33,146 nucleotides of DNA from Acidobacteria bacterium Ga0077553 (GTDB lineage: Bacteria > Acidobacteriota > Terriglobia > Bryobacterales > Bryobacteraceae), in the NCBI GenBank assembly GCA_001464575.1, contig LNFE01000296.1, positions 1-33,146 of the forward strand. Reading direction: 5' to 3'. Under the pieces are notes generated by a model. It was not told the DNA's origin. It did not search any database and was given only the letters and a program-made list of their open reading frames with translations. This document shows, one piece after another, positions 25,941 through 33,146 of this stretch (the first letter of the stretch is position 1; the number at the start of each line of letters is the position of its first letter). The position numbers and the translations under genes were made by a program.

Positions 25941-26646
25941 CTTGATGTGATGATGACAGGACCACGATTTGATGTCAATGGGCTCACCGCGGCTCTAGTC
26001 CGCGCCCCCAACTGGGCGGTGCATCGTCCCCCATCGCACCGGGCCGCCAATTGATTCCATGGACACGAAAACCAGGCGGCACGCGAACCATCCCGTCTCG
26101 GCGCTTCATCACGTTTCTGGGGCACCCACTTCCGCCGCGCCTTCGACTGCCTTGGCGACCTCCTCACCACCGAGCTCTCTAGAGCCATCAAGAGCAAATT
26201 CGTATCGGTAATCATCCCACCAAGCCAGAACGGCCCTCTGGTGTATCGCAGGTCGTTGTGCTTGCTGCGGGCCCACCCCTCCTCGATGTCGAAGCCGAGG
26301 CCACCAACCAACCCACCAGCGAATTCACCCCGCGACGGTGTGCGGCTAGCTCGACGGGCCAGAACGCTAGCTCTGGCCCCAATCGCATTCCCATTTCTAA
26401 CTGAAGGGTTTGGCTCGAGCCTTACCCCCGATCACGCCACCGGCAGCGCCTACCCCCACCCCTCCGCCCTGGCCTACAACGCGGTCGCTATTCTAAGTAG
26501 CCTTTGGACTCTACGCACCACAGCCGGAAAGCCAACATCTTCGGTGGTCTGAGTCGTCACCGATCAACCCAGCCGCCCGCTCTACACTCCGGCATCTTCC
26601 CGGCATTGGCCGGGGGCAATGTGGCGTTACCCCCGATAGGGCCCCT
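25941..26646 (+). other. No gene recognised (about 700 bp)
   Basis: Several overlapping open frames exist on both strands because of the high GC, but none resembles a protein family, has a ribosome site, or shows steady codon use. It may be decayed accessory DNA between the vapBC pair and the Uma2 gene. Confidence 0.5.
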
Positions 26647-27234
26647 TCAGCGCCACAGCCACCCCGCCGCCACCGTTGCCTCAGGCCGGGCTAGCGATGA
26701 CAAAAAAGCGTCATCCTCGTAGCCTTCTATCGCCGCGTACCCCCCAGTCGCCGGCTCTCGGTGCTGATACACCCGTCAGCTTTTGATGTCCACCACCCAG
26801 AACTCGACAATCCCGGCGCGTGCGTATAATCTCGCCTTCGGGCCCAAATCGTGGTCCAGGGTCGTATCGCTCACCTCGACCAGTAAGGCGATATCGGCCG
26901 GAACGGGGTTCCGGCCCAGTTCTCCCGCCGGGCGACGGAGCAGCACGATATCGGGCTCGGGTTCACTAGTGGGGTTGTCCTCCGACGCTACGTCGATACT
27001 ACAGGTCGGCAAGATCAGAGGACTCGGAAAAACGCTCATCAGCCACGCCAAAATGCGCTGCGCCGCCATCGAGTCCGGCAGGTTCGTTCCCGTCTTGCTG
27101 ACGATCTCCCCCTGCACCAGCTCCCACCGTTCCGGCAATAGCCCCATGCCGGCCAGCCGTTGGCAATCCTCCCGCGTCCACATAATGGCTTTACGGGCAC
27201 GTAGTGTTGCGGGAGCATCCATGGCCACGGGCAT
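26647..27234 (-). pseudogene. Uma2-family endonuclease with in-frame TGA
   Basis: The first 153 codons encode a Uma2 (DUF820) restriction-like nuclease: TREDCQRLAGMGLLPERWEL, ...SEPEPDIVLLRRP with the catalytic-type Asp, PADIALLVEVSDTTLDHD and KARLYARAGIVEFWVVDI. A TGA at 26778-26776 then ends the frame. Reading through it, the same frame continues with RVYQHREPATGGYAAIEGY and SLARPEATVAAGWL, which are exactly the segments expected at the C-terminus of this family, to a second TGA at 26647. The full length of 195 codons is normal for Uma2. A C-to-T change at one Arg codon (CGA to TGA) would explain it. The start at 27234 is uncertain. Such genes are usually cargo of mobile DNA. Confidence 0.75.
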
Positions 27235-28430
27235 ACCCTGAGTTTGCCACGACTCCCCGACGAATCGAATGCGCGACTCACCCATCTCCGCAGGTACGAA
27301 TCGCGCCACCCCCGTGAAACCAACGGAACTCGCACGCACTCTCTCCCCTCGGTTCCGCCCGGAACCGCACCCGTAGCGGCACCGCACGCAGAAGCGTCCC
27401 CAACGCGGTTAGGCCAACCCGCTTTCGCCGCGCCCCGGAACCTCCCTCGGCGCCACTAGCGCCTTCGCACAATCCTGCTGTGGAAGCCATTCTGGTCCTT
27501 CGGAAGTCGAGCCTCTTCCTCCCGGAACTCCTTTCTATCGTCCCGCGCCACGGACTGCTCGGACTTCATGGACTTTCTCAAAAGCGCGAAAACTCGGACG
27601 GAGTCCGTCGACGCCCACCCCTCACTGGCATGCACCCAAAGCGCCGCTGAACGCCACAGGACTAGCCAACACGACCATGAGAGGACCAAACGCCGCCGTG
27701 GCCCCGTTCGCCGACTGCACCCTAAGGTCCTTGCAAGGTTGTCGGGCCCACTGCGATTGCTCTCTGGCTGCGGTGTCCGACACGTGGGCAGGTCGCTTCT
27801 CCGTTTTCGAAGGCAGGGCGGCACGTGCTGAGAAGCTTCTCCGAGGAGGTTGTGGCGTTGGAGAAGTTTACGGCCTACGGCCATGCGAGCCAGATACCTT
27901 CAAGCTTTTGAAAACTCAGACGCACCGATGTTCGATATGTCCAGCGGAGATCCAGACACGGGCGCGTACGGCCTGGGGTCATCGTCTCGTCAAGCACTCC
28001 AGGACGATGCCGAACGTCACCGAATCGGCGGCTCCGTGAACGTCGATGCGGGTATGCGGCAGAGCAATCGAGATCAGGATCATCGTGGAGGCGAGGCGGG
28101 GTGGTGGGGGCACGTCGCTGAACTAGACGGGCAGCAAGGTGGGCGTCTCTAAATCCTCGTCCAAACGACACTCGTGCAGGCACGCCGCCACTCCACGATC
28201 CGCCCGGGCAGCGCCCCTCATACCTGCGCGATGCCAACAACCATGGTGTCGAGCCGCAACGAGTCTTCGACGATCCATCGCTTCGCCGCCCTGCACGGAT
28301 CGCCTGTCGGCGCGATCGGCATCGTCACCCATTGCACTTTACCAATCGGCGAACAGGCGTGCCGCGCATCCTCCGTCTTCACCTTGCTCACCGCCGTCTC
28401 CTTCGCCAAGGCGCTCCTAACCAGCCCGCG
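27235..28430 (+). other. No gene recognised (about 1.2 kb)
   Basis: Frames up to about 140 codons occur on both strands, but none gives a recognisable product, start site or codon pattern. Together with the flanking gene fragments the stretch looks like decayed accessory sequence. No inverted terminal repeats or CRISPR-like repeats were seen. Confidence 0.5.
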
Positions 28431-28550
28431 ATGAAAATCCTGATCGACGAGAATCTGCCGCGCAAGACCGTCGCCCATTTCGAGGGTCACGAATGCAGCA
28501 CGATCGTCGAGTGCGGTTGGTCACGCAAGAGCCGCATCATCCCGTCCTAA
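28431..28550 (+). pseudogene. Truncated DUF5615-like PIN protein
   Basis: This 39-codon frame begins MKILIDENLPRKTVAHFEGH and continues CSTIVECGW, the N-terminus of DUF5615 (Mut7-C/PIN-like) proteins, whose usual length is about 115. After SRKSRIIPS it stops. The bases just beyond the stop read NARLDNV in one frame, reminiscent of the end of the same family, so the middle seems to have been deleted. These proteins are predicted toxins paired with DUF433 antitoxins; no DUF433 gene was found upstream. Confidence 0.6.
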
Positions 28551-29111
28551 CCAAACGCCCGTCTCGACAATGTCGCGCGACGACGGTGCCGCAACGGCCA
28601 GCAAATCGCTCCCAGTCGTCAAGCCCGGTGCGGCAACTCGGCAGCGATCGTACGGTTGAGCGGAACGTCGGTCCCAGTGCGCTGGAAGCTGTGTGCGGGC
28701 GGAGTTCGCCAATTGATGCCTTCGAGGGACACCGACATTTGGGTGCGAGACAGGGAAAAGAACCGTTCTGGGCGAACGGTCGCACGAAACGGCCGCGGTC
28801 CAGCTTTTCTATGTTCGTACCATTCGGCACAGAACCATCGGCATGCACGTTTTGGCACGCACCTTTGCCCATGGATGTCGAGTTCGTCGGCACGCGGCCT
28901 CGTGCTTGCGGATCTTCTTCCTCGCGCAACGGAACGCGGAAACCTTCGCCGCCGACACTTCGCTCGGGTAACGCCCTACCGGCAAAACATACCGGCGGAG
29001 GGTCGGGATAACGGCCGCGACGGAAACGCCTCGTCGAAACGCTCGGAATGCTCGTGCCAGCCCGAGCGCGCCGGAGGTTGGCCAGTCCGCTGCATTGGGC
29101 GCGATGCAAAG
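28551..29111 (+). other. No gene recognised (about 560 bp)
   Basis: This lies between the truncated PIN gene and the next toxin pair. A 193-codon minus-strand frame and a 181-codon plus-strand frame cross it, but they have no family resemblance and no ribosome site. Probably decayed DNA, with the first 40 bases a relic of the DUF5615 C-terminus. Confidence 0.45.
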
Positions 29112-29201
29112 ATGGCATCGATGGGGCCGCTTGCGGAAGAGCTGATTGCTAGTTTTGAGAAGGTCCGCCGCGAAACGCGGGTGGCGCGGACGTGCTTATG
29201 A
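29112..29201 (+). CDS. Short frame coupled to PIN toxin, perhaps antitoxin remnant
   Basis: This 29-codon frame (MASMGPLAEELIASFEKV, then RRETRVARTCL) has a TGA that overlaps the ATG of the PIN toxin as ATGA, the overlap used by coupled genes. The helical, charged sequence could be the tail of a lost antitoxin. The evidence is only the overlap and composition. Confidence 0.3.
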   Translation: MASMGPLAEELIASFEKVRRETRVARTCL

Positions 29202-29641
29202 GGGTATACATGGACGTCTGCTGCCTGAGCCGCCTAACGGATGATCAGTCGCAAGCCAGAATCCGGGAGGAAGCGGAGGCAGTCGAACAGATATTGGCCG
29301 GTGTTCGTCGTGGGGTGGTAGAACTTCTCTCCAGTCAGGCTGTCGAGGATGAGGTTCGCCGAAACCCCTCCTTCAAACGACGAAACGAAGCACAAACGAC
29401 ACTCGCTTTGGCCGTGATGACCATCGAGATTGACGAGGCCGTCGTCCTCCGCGCCCACACCTTGGTCGCCTTGGGATATAGTCCCTTCGATGCGCTCCAC
29501 CTCGCGGCCGCCGAGACGGCTGGCGCTGACGTTCTCCTGACCACCGACGACCGGTTGCTGAAGCGGAGCGGTCGGAATCTGGGCAATCCTCGAATTCCCG
29601 TGCGAAATCCGCTATCTTGGGTTAAGGATCAGGGACTATGA
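29198..29641 (+). CDS. PIN-domain protein (VapC-like toxin)
   Basis: The protein has 147 residues. It begins MRVYMDVCCLSR with D6, and continues with ELLSSQAVEDEV (E50/E52), YSPFDALHLAAAE (D98) and DVLLTTDDRLL (D117/D118), all the acidic positions of an active PIN nuclease. It belongs to a distinct group of PIN proteins starting MRVYxDVCCLNRP that is common in cyanobacteria and acidobacteria. The ATG at 29198 was chosen over an in-frame GTG six bases upstream because of this conserved start. Its stop overlaps the next gene by ATGA. Confidence 0.88.
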   Translation: MRVYMDVCCLSRLTDDQSQARIREEAEAVEQILAGVRRGVVELLSSQAVEDEVRRNPSFKRRNEAQTTLALAVMTIEIDEAVVLRAHTLVALGYSPFDALHLAAAETAGADVLLTTDDRLLKRSGRNLGNPRIPVRNPLSWVKDQGL

Positions 29642-29847
29642 TTGCCATCGATCAATTAACGGACGAGCAGTTTGAACGGCACGCCCTTGAGCTCCTGCAA
29701 CGGGAGTTGGGTCCCGACGGTCTGGCTCGGTTCTTGCGTTTGAACCGGTCCGGCACCGGTGACTACACACGGGATCGCGAGCAATGGCAAGAGGATTTGA
29801 CGCTCGATCAAATCCTCGCATCCATCCGGACGCACCGCCCGCACTAG
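29638..29847 (+). CDS. Small partner protein, putative antitoxin
   Basis: The protein has 69 residues: MIAIDQLTDEQFERHALELL, then QRELGPDGLARFLRLNRSGT and GDYTRDREQW. Small proteins with this FLRLxRSGxGDYTRDR motif are regularly encoded beside PIN proteins of the type just upstream, so it is the likely antitoxin of the pair, with the unusual toxin-first order. It has no recognisable DNA-binding domain. It is translationally coupled by a 4-base overlap. Confidence 0.7.
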   Translation: MIAIDQLTDEQFERHALELLQRELGPDGLARFLRLNRSGTGDYTRDREQWQEDLTLDQILASIRTHRPH

Positions 29848-30084
29848 CTTCGTCAAAGTCACCACACACTGTTTTTTCCGGAGCCCCCCACTGCCCAAGC
29901 AACCCGGAGCTTGACGTCCCGTTCGCCGGTTTCTGGGCGAAATGAGCGAGAAGAACCGGAACATCGCGGCGGTCTGGACTGCGAAGACATCGCCTGGCAG
30001 ATGATGAAGTACAACGAGCCCTACCGCGAAGCCGAGCGGAAAATAAAAGCGGCCACAATCAGCCGTCTGCGTGTCCGCGCGACG

Positions 30085-30180
30085 GGGAGCGGCGGATGGG
30101 CGGGAATCCGAGCGGTGAGCCACGGCCGGCCCACGCTTCGATCAGCGTGCCATCGACGGTAAAATTTTCATCCGGAGGCT
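30085..30180 (-). pseudogene. IS5/IS1182-like transposase fragment
   Basis: On the minus strand a short stretch reads DENFTVDGTLIEAWAG, which contains the first catalytic Asp block of IS5-related transposases (VDGTLIEAWA). The reading is lost within about ten codons on the downstream side, and it stops abruptly next to an unrelated IS4-like remnant at about 30180. The 240 bp between the antitoxin (29847) and this fragment hold no recognised gene. Confidence 0.55.
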
Positions 30181-30939
30181 TACGGATCGCCCTTCCTGGT
30201 TCGAATCTGCGTGGATCGACGCAGCGGGCCCAATCGAGTCTGCATTTCCGAACAAATGGCGGCGATCCCGTCGCAAGGGCAGCACCGGATTATGGTGCCT
30301 GACCAGGACGGCAATTCAGCGGAGGCTGTCCTGGAAATCAAGTTCCAACGGTTACTGCTGCATCCGCCGGAGGGCAAGCAGAGACGGTACCCGACGATGA
30401 CAGTGACCGCCATTCATGCCTACGAAACCAAGGCACCTGAGAATCGAGAGCGGATCGACTGGAAGTTGCTCACGGACCTTCCAGTTGATGATTTCAAGGC
30501 AGCCGCCTGTCAGTTGGAGCGATACGGGATGCGCTGGAAGATCGAGGTGTTTCATGAGGTTCTCAAGTCCGGATGCCGGGCCGAGTAGTCCCAATTACGA
30601 ACCGCGGAGCGACTGACCAAACTGTTCGCTATCTTCTGTATCATCGCCTAGCGAGTCTTCTGGCTGACCATGAACCAACGGGAAGACAAAGAGGCCTCGC
30701 CGTCCCTGGTCTTTACAGAGACGGAGCAGCAAGTGCTGAATCATTTCGTAAAGGACAGCCCTTCGGAATCACGATCATTCACACTGCAGTACTATCTACG
30801 AAAAGTCGCCAAGCTGGGCGGTTATCTAGCCAGGAAGAATGATTCGCCACCAGGCAGCATCGTGATCTGGCGCGGCTTTCAAAAACTGAACGACCTCCAT
30901 GCCGGCTTCTTGGCGGCTCGGCAAATTGTGGGTAATTGA
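30181..30939 (+). pseudogene. IS4-family (Tn5-like) transposase remnant with two in-frame stops
   Basis: The frame begins without a start at SPFLVRICVDRR. It continues through DWKLLTDLPVDDF, the YGMRWKIEVFHEVLKSGCRAE block that holds the third catalytic Glu, then SQLRTAERLTKLFAIFCI and a Tn5-type C-terminal dimerisation region (SPSLVFTETEQQVLNHF; KLGGYLARKNDSPPG; WRGFQKLNDLHAGF). TAG codons interrupt it at 30586-30588 and 30649-30651, the latter where the family has Trp (SWRVFWL). The N-terminal half with the first two catalytic Asp residues is missing. It is a dead element; no terminal repeats were identified. Confidence 0.82.
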
Positions 30940-30998
30940 AAGACGCTTCGGACGCTTACGCATAAGGCTATGCTTGCTGGGCATAATTTAGGCAAAAG

Positions 30999-31592
30999 TC
31001 AATCGCTTGGCGCTCGACGCATCCAGAGTGTTGAGTCGCTGGCACGCTCAAACACGATCCCGGGCCTTTTGATGATGCTGAAAGCCCGAACAACCGCTGC
31101 GGTAGCGCATCGATGGAGCGATTCCTCACCTCGCGCCATGTAGAAGTCAGACCCGTCCCAGCCCGTCAGGTTAACTAGCAACTTGGCGTGAAGACCCAGC
31201 CTGCCGTACTCCATGCGCATTACGAAATTCTCTGGATCTTCATCAAACTCTATCTGAGCACATCTCCCTGTAATTCCAAGTGCAAACCTCGGCTCAAGCC
31301 CCGGTACCCCTTCTTCAATCACAACTGGATACGCCTTCCAGCCACTGATCTGGTGCGCCGTAAGAATGTCCACAATCGCTTCGGTTACGACTGGATAATA
31401 TGCAGTCCAAGCCACCGGCAATAGAACCCTTCGTCGCACTACTTTCAGAGTAATGTGGGCGCTATCGGAATAAAAACCACGAGCAATAGCTAACTGCGTC
31501 TCCTTGGAGGCCGAGCTTGTGCGCTCAAACCAACTGTGGACTTGCTTTTGGCCTCGCCCAATAAGATACATCTGGTCTAGCTCTCGCGACAA
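30999..31592 (-). CDS. Hypothetical protein, candidate Rhs immunity protein
   Basis: The protein has 197 residues, soluble, with no signal or membrane helix. Conserved-looking blocks are AYYPVVTEAIVDILTAHQI, SGWKAYPVVI, LALGITGR-type FALGITGRCAQIEF, WDGSDFYMARG and VVRAFSIIKRPGIVFE, a pattern shared with Imm/DUF1629-like proteins found after polymorphic toxins. The start is a TTG at 31592 or an ATG at 31571. In-frame codons continue upstream (YEKDPPQLSREL) to a stop, so the true start is uncertain. It is more AT-rich than the rest of the window. It lies downstream of the Rhs toxin on the same strand, separated by 318 bp, and probably neutralises its C-terminal domain. Confidence 0.6.
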   Translation of the reverse strand: MSRELDQMYLIGRGQKQVHSWFERTSSASKETQLAIARGFYSDSAHITLKVVRRRVLLPVAWTAYYPVVTEAIVDILTAHQISGWKAYPVVIEEGVPGLEPRFALGITGRCAQIEFDEDPENFVMRMEYGRLGLHAKLLVNLTGWDGSDFYMARGEESLHRCATAAVVRAFSIIKRPGIVFERASDSTLWMRRAPSD

Positions 31593-31910
31593 TTGTGGTG
31601 GATCCTTTTCATAAAGTCTATAAGTGACGAGCTACAAGATCGCCTTATGTTATCACCCGGCCCTCTGCACCACGTAATGTGCTCGAAGCCAGTTCAAGTT
31701 GATCTCTCATTGAAATGTTCGCAATGCACTCGTGACGTTTACCTTGCTGGCGCAGTCACTAGTACTACTAAGCCTGCGCCGGAAGGACCCTCTGCCCAGC
31801 CCGTATGCGCCATCTAGCGCCCACAGATAATAGGTTACGGTCGTGTGCGCTCGAAGTTTGCGCTTACCAGTTGAATGCTTCATTATACATCCAATGCACA
31901 ACTTTTAAAA
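31593..31910 (-). other. AT-rich gap between toxin and putative immunity gene
   Basis: These 318 bp contain no recognised gene. A 64-codon minus-strand frame starting with GTG (MKHSTGKRKLRAHTTVTYYL inside it) covers much of it but has no known relatives. A TATAAT on the minus strand near 31882-31887 could drive it or the downstream gene. It may hold a displaced or decayed small immunity or orphan toxin piece. Confidence 0.4.
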
Positions 31911-33146
31911 CTAAGGCTTGAATTCGTTAATCAACTCATTCATAAAATGTATTACATCCTCAACCGAACGATTCCCTTGCCCAAGCCATCGATCCCACCG
32001 ATCGTTGAAGCCCTGGCTATGAATAAAGCGATGGGTAGTAGAGTCGATAAGTGAGCCGTATTCGGCGAGATCAATGTTATCAATGCCTATATCTTTAAAC
32101 CGTTGCCTGTGCTGCTGCGGCAGCCAGTGATGGGCCTGTTTCTCGGCGGCAGCAGCTATTTCGGCTTCTGACAATCCCCTAAGAAGGTTTCGCCGTAACA
32201 CCGACATCCCGATCAAGTGTGATGGCGAGGCTCCAAGAAGGTCGGCTAGTGTTTGGAAGTCATCTTGCAAGCCAATCGGTCCCGCAGGATTCGGCACTGC
32301 GTTGCCGGTAACGGGGTCTCGGCATATCTCAACGCTTGCTAAGCAATATTCGATTCGACTGGTGACGATTGGATTGATAAACGGATTGGTCGCAGCTAAA
32401 GATAAAGCGCCGGCTACATTACCCGACCGGATCATATCATTCCCCCATGCCGCCATCCAAAACGCCGAGGCTTGCGCGTTGTATCTGGACATACTCGCCG
32501 CATCACCTTGGCGAAGAGGATTCAAAGGATCGGGCCCTCCCCCGCGGTTCGCGTCCCCACACCAGCCTTCTGTAGCAATGGTTGCGCTCCGAAGGTAGGC
32601 AGGATTGCACTCCATGCCGATCCGAGACGTACCGCCAGGATCAAAGAAGTTGACCGGATCACTACCCGCATAACTGAATGAATCCCGGGTTGTATCGATC
32701 AAAGGATCACTCGTCAAGAACCGCCCAATCGCACTGTTATAAAACCGCTGATCTGCATAGTCGAGTCCCGTCTGATCCCGATGATAAGTCCCGAACTTAT
32801 TCCGGTCCCCCACGGTCGCCACTCGCTCCTCCCCATACGGATAGTAATCATGCGACTCCACCCCGCCCGCACCATTCCCTCGCGCCATCACGCTCCCCAG
32901 CCGGTCCTGCACCACCGCCTTTCCATTCTGCCAGATGACCTTTCCCCCAAAATACACATCCAGCTTCTTCTGATTCGCATCCACCATCAACACCGAAGTC
33001 TGCTCATTGTACGAAGCCGGATACGTCGCAATCCGGTGCCCACCCACCCCATACAAGTAATACTCCTCGGCAACATTCCCGCCCTGGTTCGTCCGCTTCC
33101 AGTACCGCTTGTTATCCCCCAGATACCGGTATTCCTCAAAGCTCCC
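31911..33146 (-). CDS. Rhs-family polymorphic toxin, C-terminal part (cut by window edge)
   Basis: The frame is open to the right edge, giving 411 visible residues. Rhs/YD-type sequence (EEYRYLGDNKRYWKR) leads into the Rhs repeat-associated core: DRLGSVMARGN, DYYPYGEERVA, KFGTYHRDQTGLDYADQRFY and GRFLTSDPL, ending SYAGSDPVNFFDPGG. After the core about 240 residues of variable tip follow. They finish in HHWLPQQHR, then THRFIHSQGFNDRW, a His-rich pattern like HNH/DUF2380-type nuclease toxins. Base composition drops in GC in the tip compared with the core. The toxin would be delivered to or released in competitor cells. Nuclease action is inference. Confidence 0.85.
   Translation of the reverse strand, partial: GSFEEYRYLGDNKRYWKRTNQGGNVAEEYYLYGVGGHRIATYPASYNEQTSVLMVDANQKKLDVYFGGKVIWQNGKAVVQDRLGSVMARGNGAGGVESHDYYPYGEERVATVGDRNKFGTYHRDQTGLDYADQRFYNSAIGRFLTSDPLIDTTRDSFSYAGSDPVNFFDPGGTSRIGMECNPAYLRSATIATEGWCGDANRGGGPDPLNPLRQGDAASMSRYNAQASAFWMAAWGNDMIRSGNVAGALSLAATNPFINPIVTSRIEYCLASVEICRDPVTGNAVPNPAGPIGLQDDFQTLADLLGASPSHLIGMSVLRRNLLRGLSEAEIAAAAEKQAHHWLPQQHRQRFKDIGIDNIDLAEYGSLIDSTTHRFIHSQGFNDRWDRWLGQGNRSVEDVIHFMNELINEFKP

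Noticed and set aside
28250..28430. BrnT-like toxin relic (VFDDPS ... RLHLAHRR)
   Set aside because: Two short resemblances only, not in a single convincing frame; the middle does not fit.

Overview
The window reads as a piece of an acidobacterial chromosome, most likely from the Bryobacteraceae/Solibacter group. The grounds are high GC, a secreted protein ending in the domain first described from Solibacter (TIGR03437 type), a carboxypeptidase-regulatory/TonB receptor of the kind expanded in these bacteria, and many small secreted catabolic or scavenging enzymes. No rRNA or taxonomic marker outside the ribosomal proteins is present, so the placement is inference.

Layout. 1-3.1 kb: the end of a sulfatase, a GH5-like glycosidase and a convergent PQQ-propeller protein. 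3.15-6.0 kb: a tightly coupled nickel regulation and uptake operon, nikR-nikK-nikM-nikL-nikQ, in which no ATPase (NikO) gene is visible. 6.0-8.8 kb: a methyltransferase and a convergent secreted alpha/beta hydrolase. 8.8-16.9 kb, all on the minus strand: a translation/transcription supercluster read rpsL-rpsG-fusA-tuf-rpmG-tRNA(Trp)-secE-nusG-rplK-rplA-rplJ-rplL. It starts at a near-consensus promoter (TTGACA-17-TACACT) and ends at a strong terminator. rpoB and rpoC, which usually separate rplL from rpsL, are not there. rpsG and rplA are both interrupted by short apparent deletions (about 40 nt and about 34 nt) that shift the frame; either the assembly is wrong or two ribosomal proteins are broken.

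17.0-23.7 kb: a minus-strand operon of a Cys-rich small protein, a TonB-dependent receptor, a BNR/sialidase-like propeller with a CPCC motif, and an Ig-repeat surface protein. 23.75-25.2 kb: a sugar isomerase-like TIM barrel translationally coupled to an integral membrane protein.

25.2-31 kb is a low-density accessory zone of toxin-antitoxin genes and relics: VapBC, a Uma2 nuclease with an in-frame stop, a truncated DUF5615-like PIN protein, a PIN toxin with a 69-aa partner, and remnants of two different insertion sequences. 31-33.1 kb holds the C-terminal part of an Rhs polymorphic toxin with an HNH-like tip, followed by a candidate immunity gene in visibly more AT-rich DNA. Together the right third looks like a site of repeated gain and decay of conflict systems next to a conserved core.
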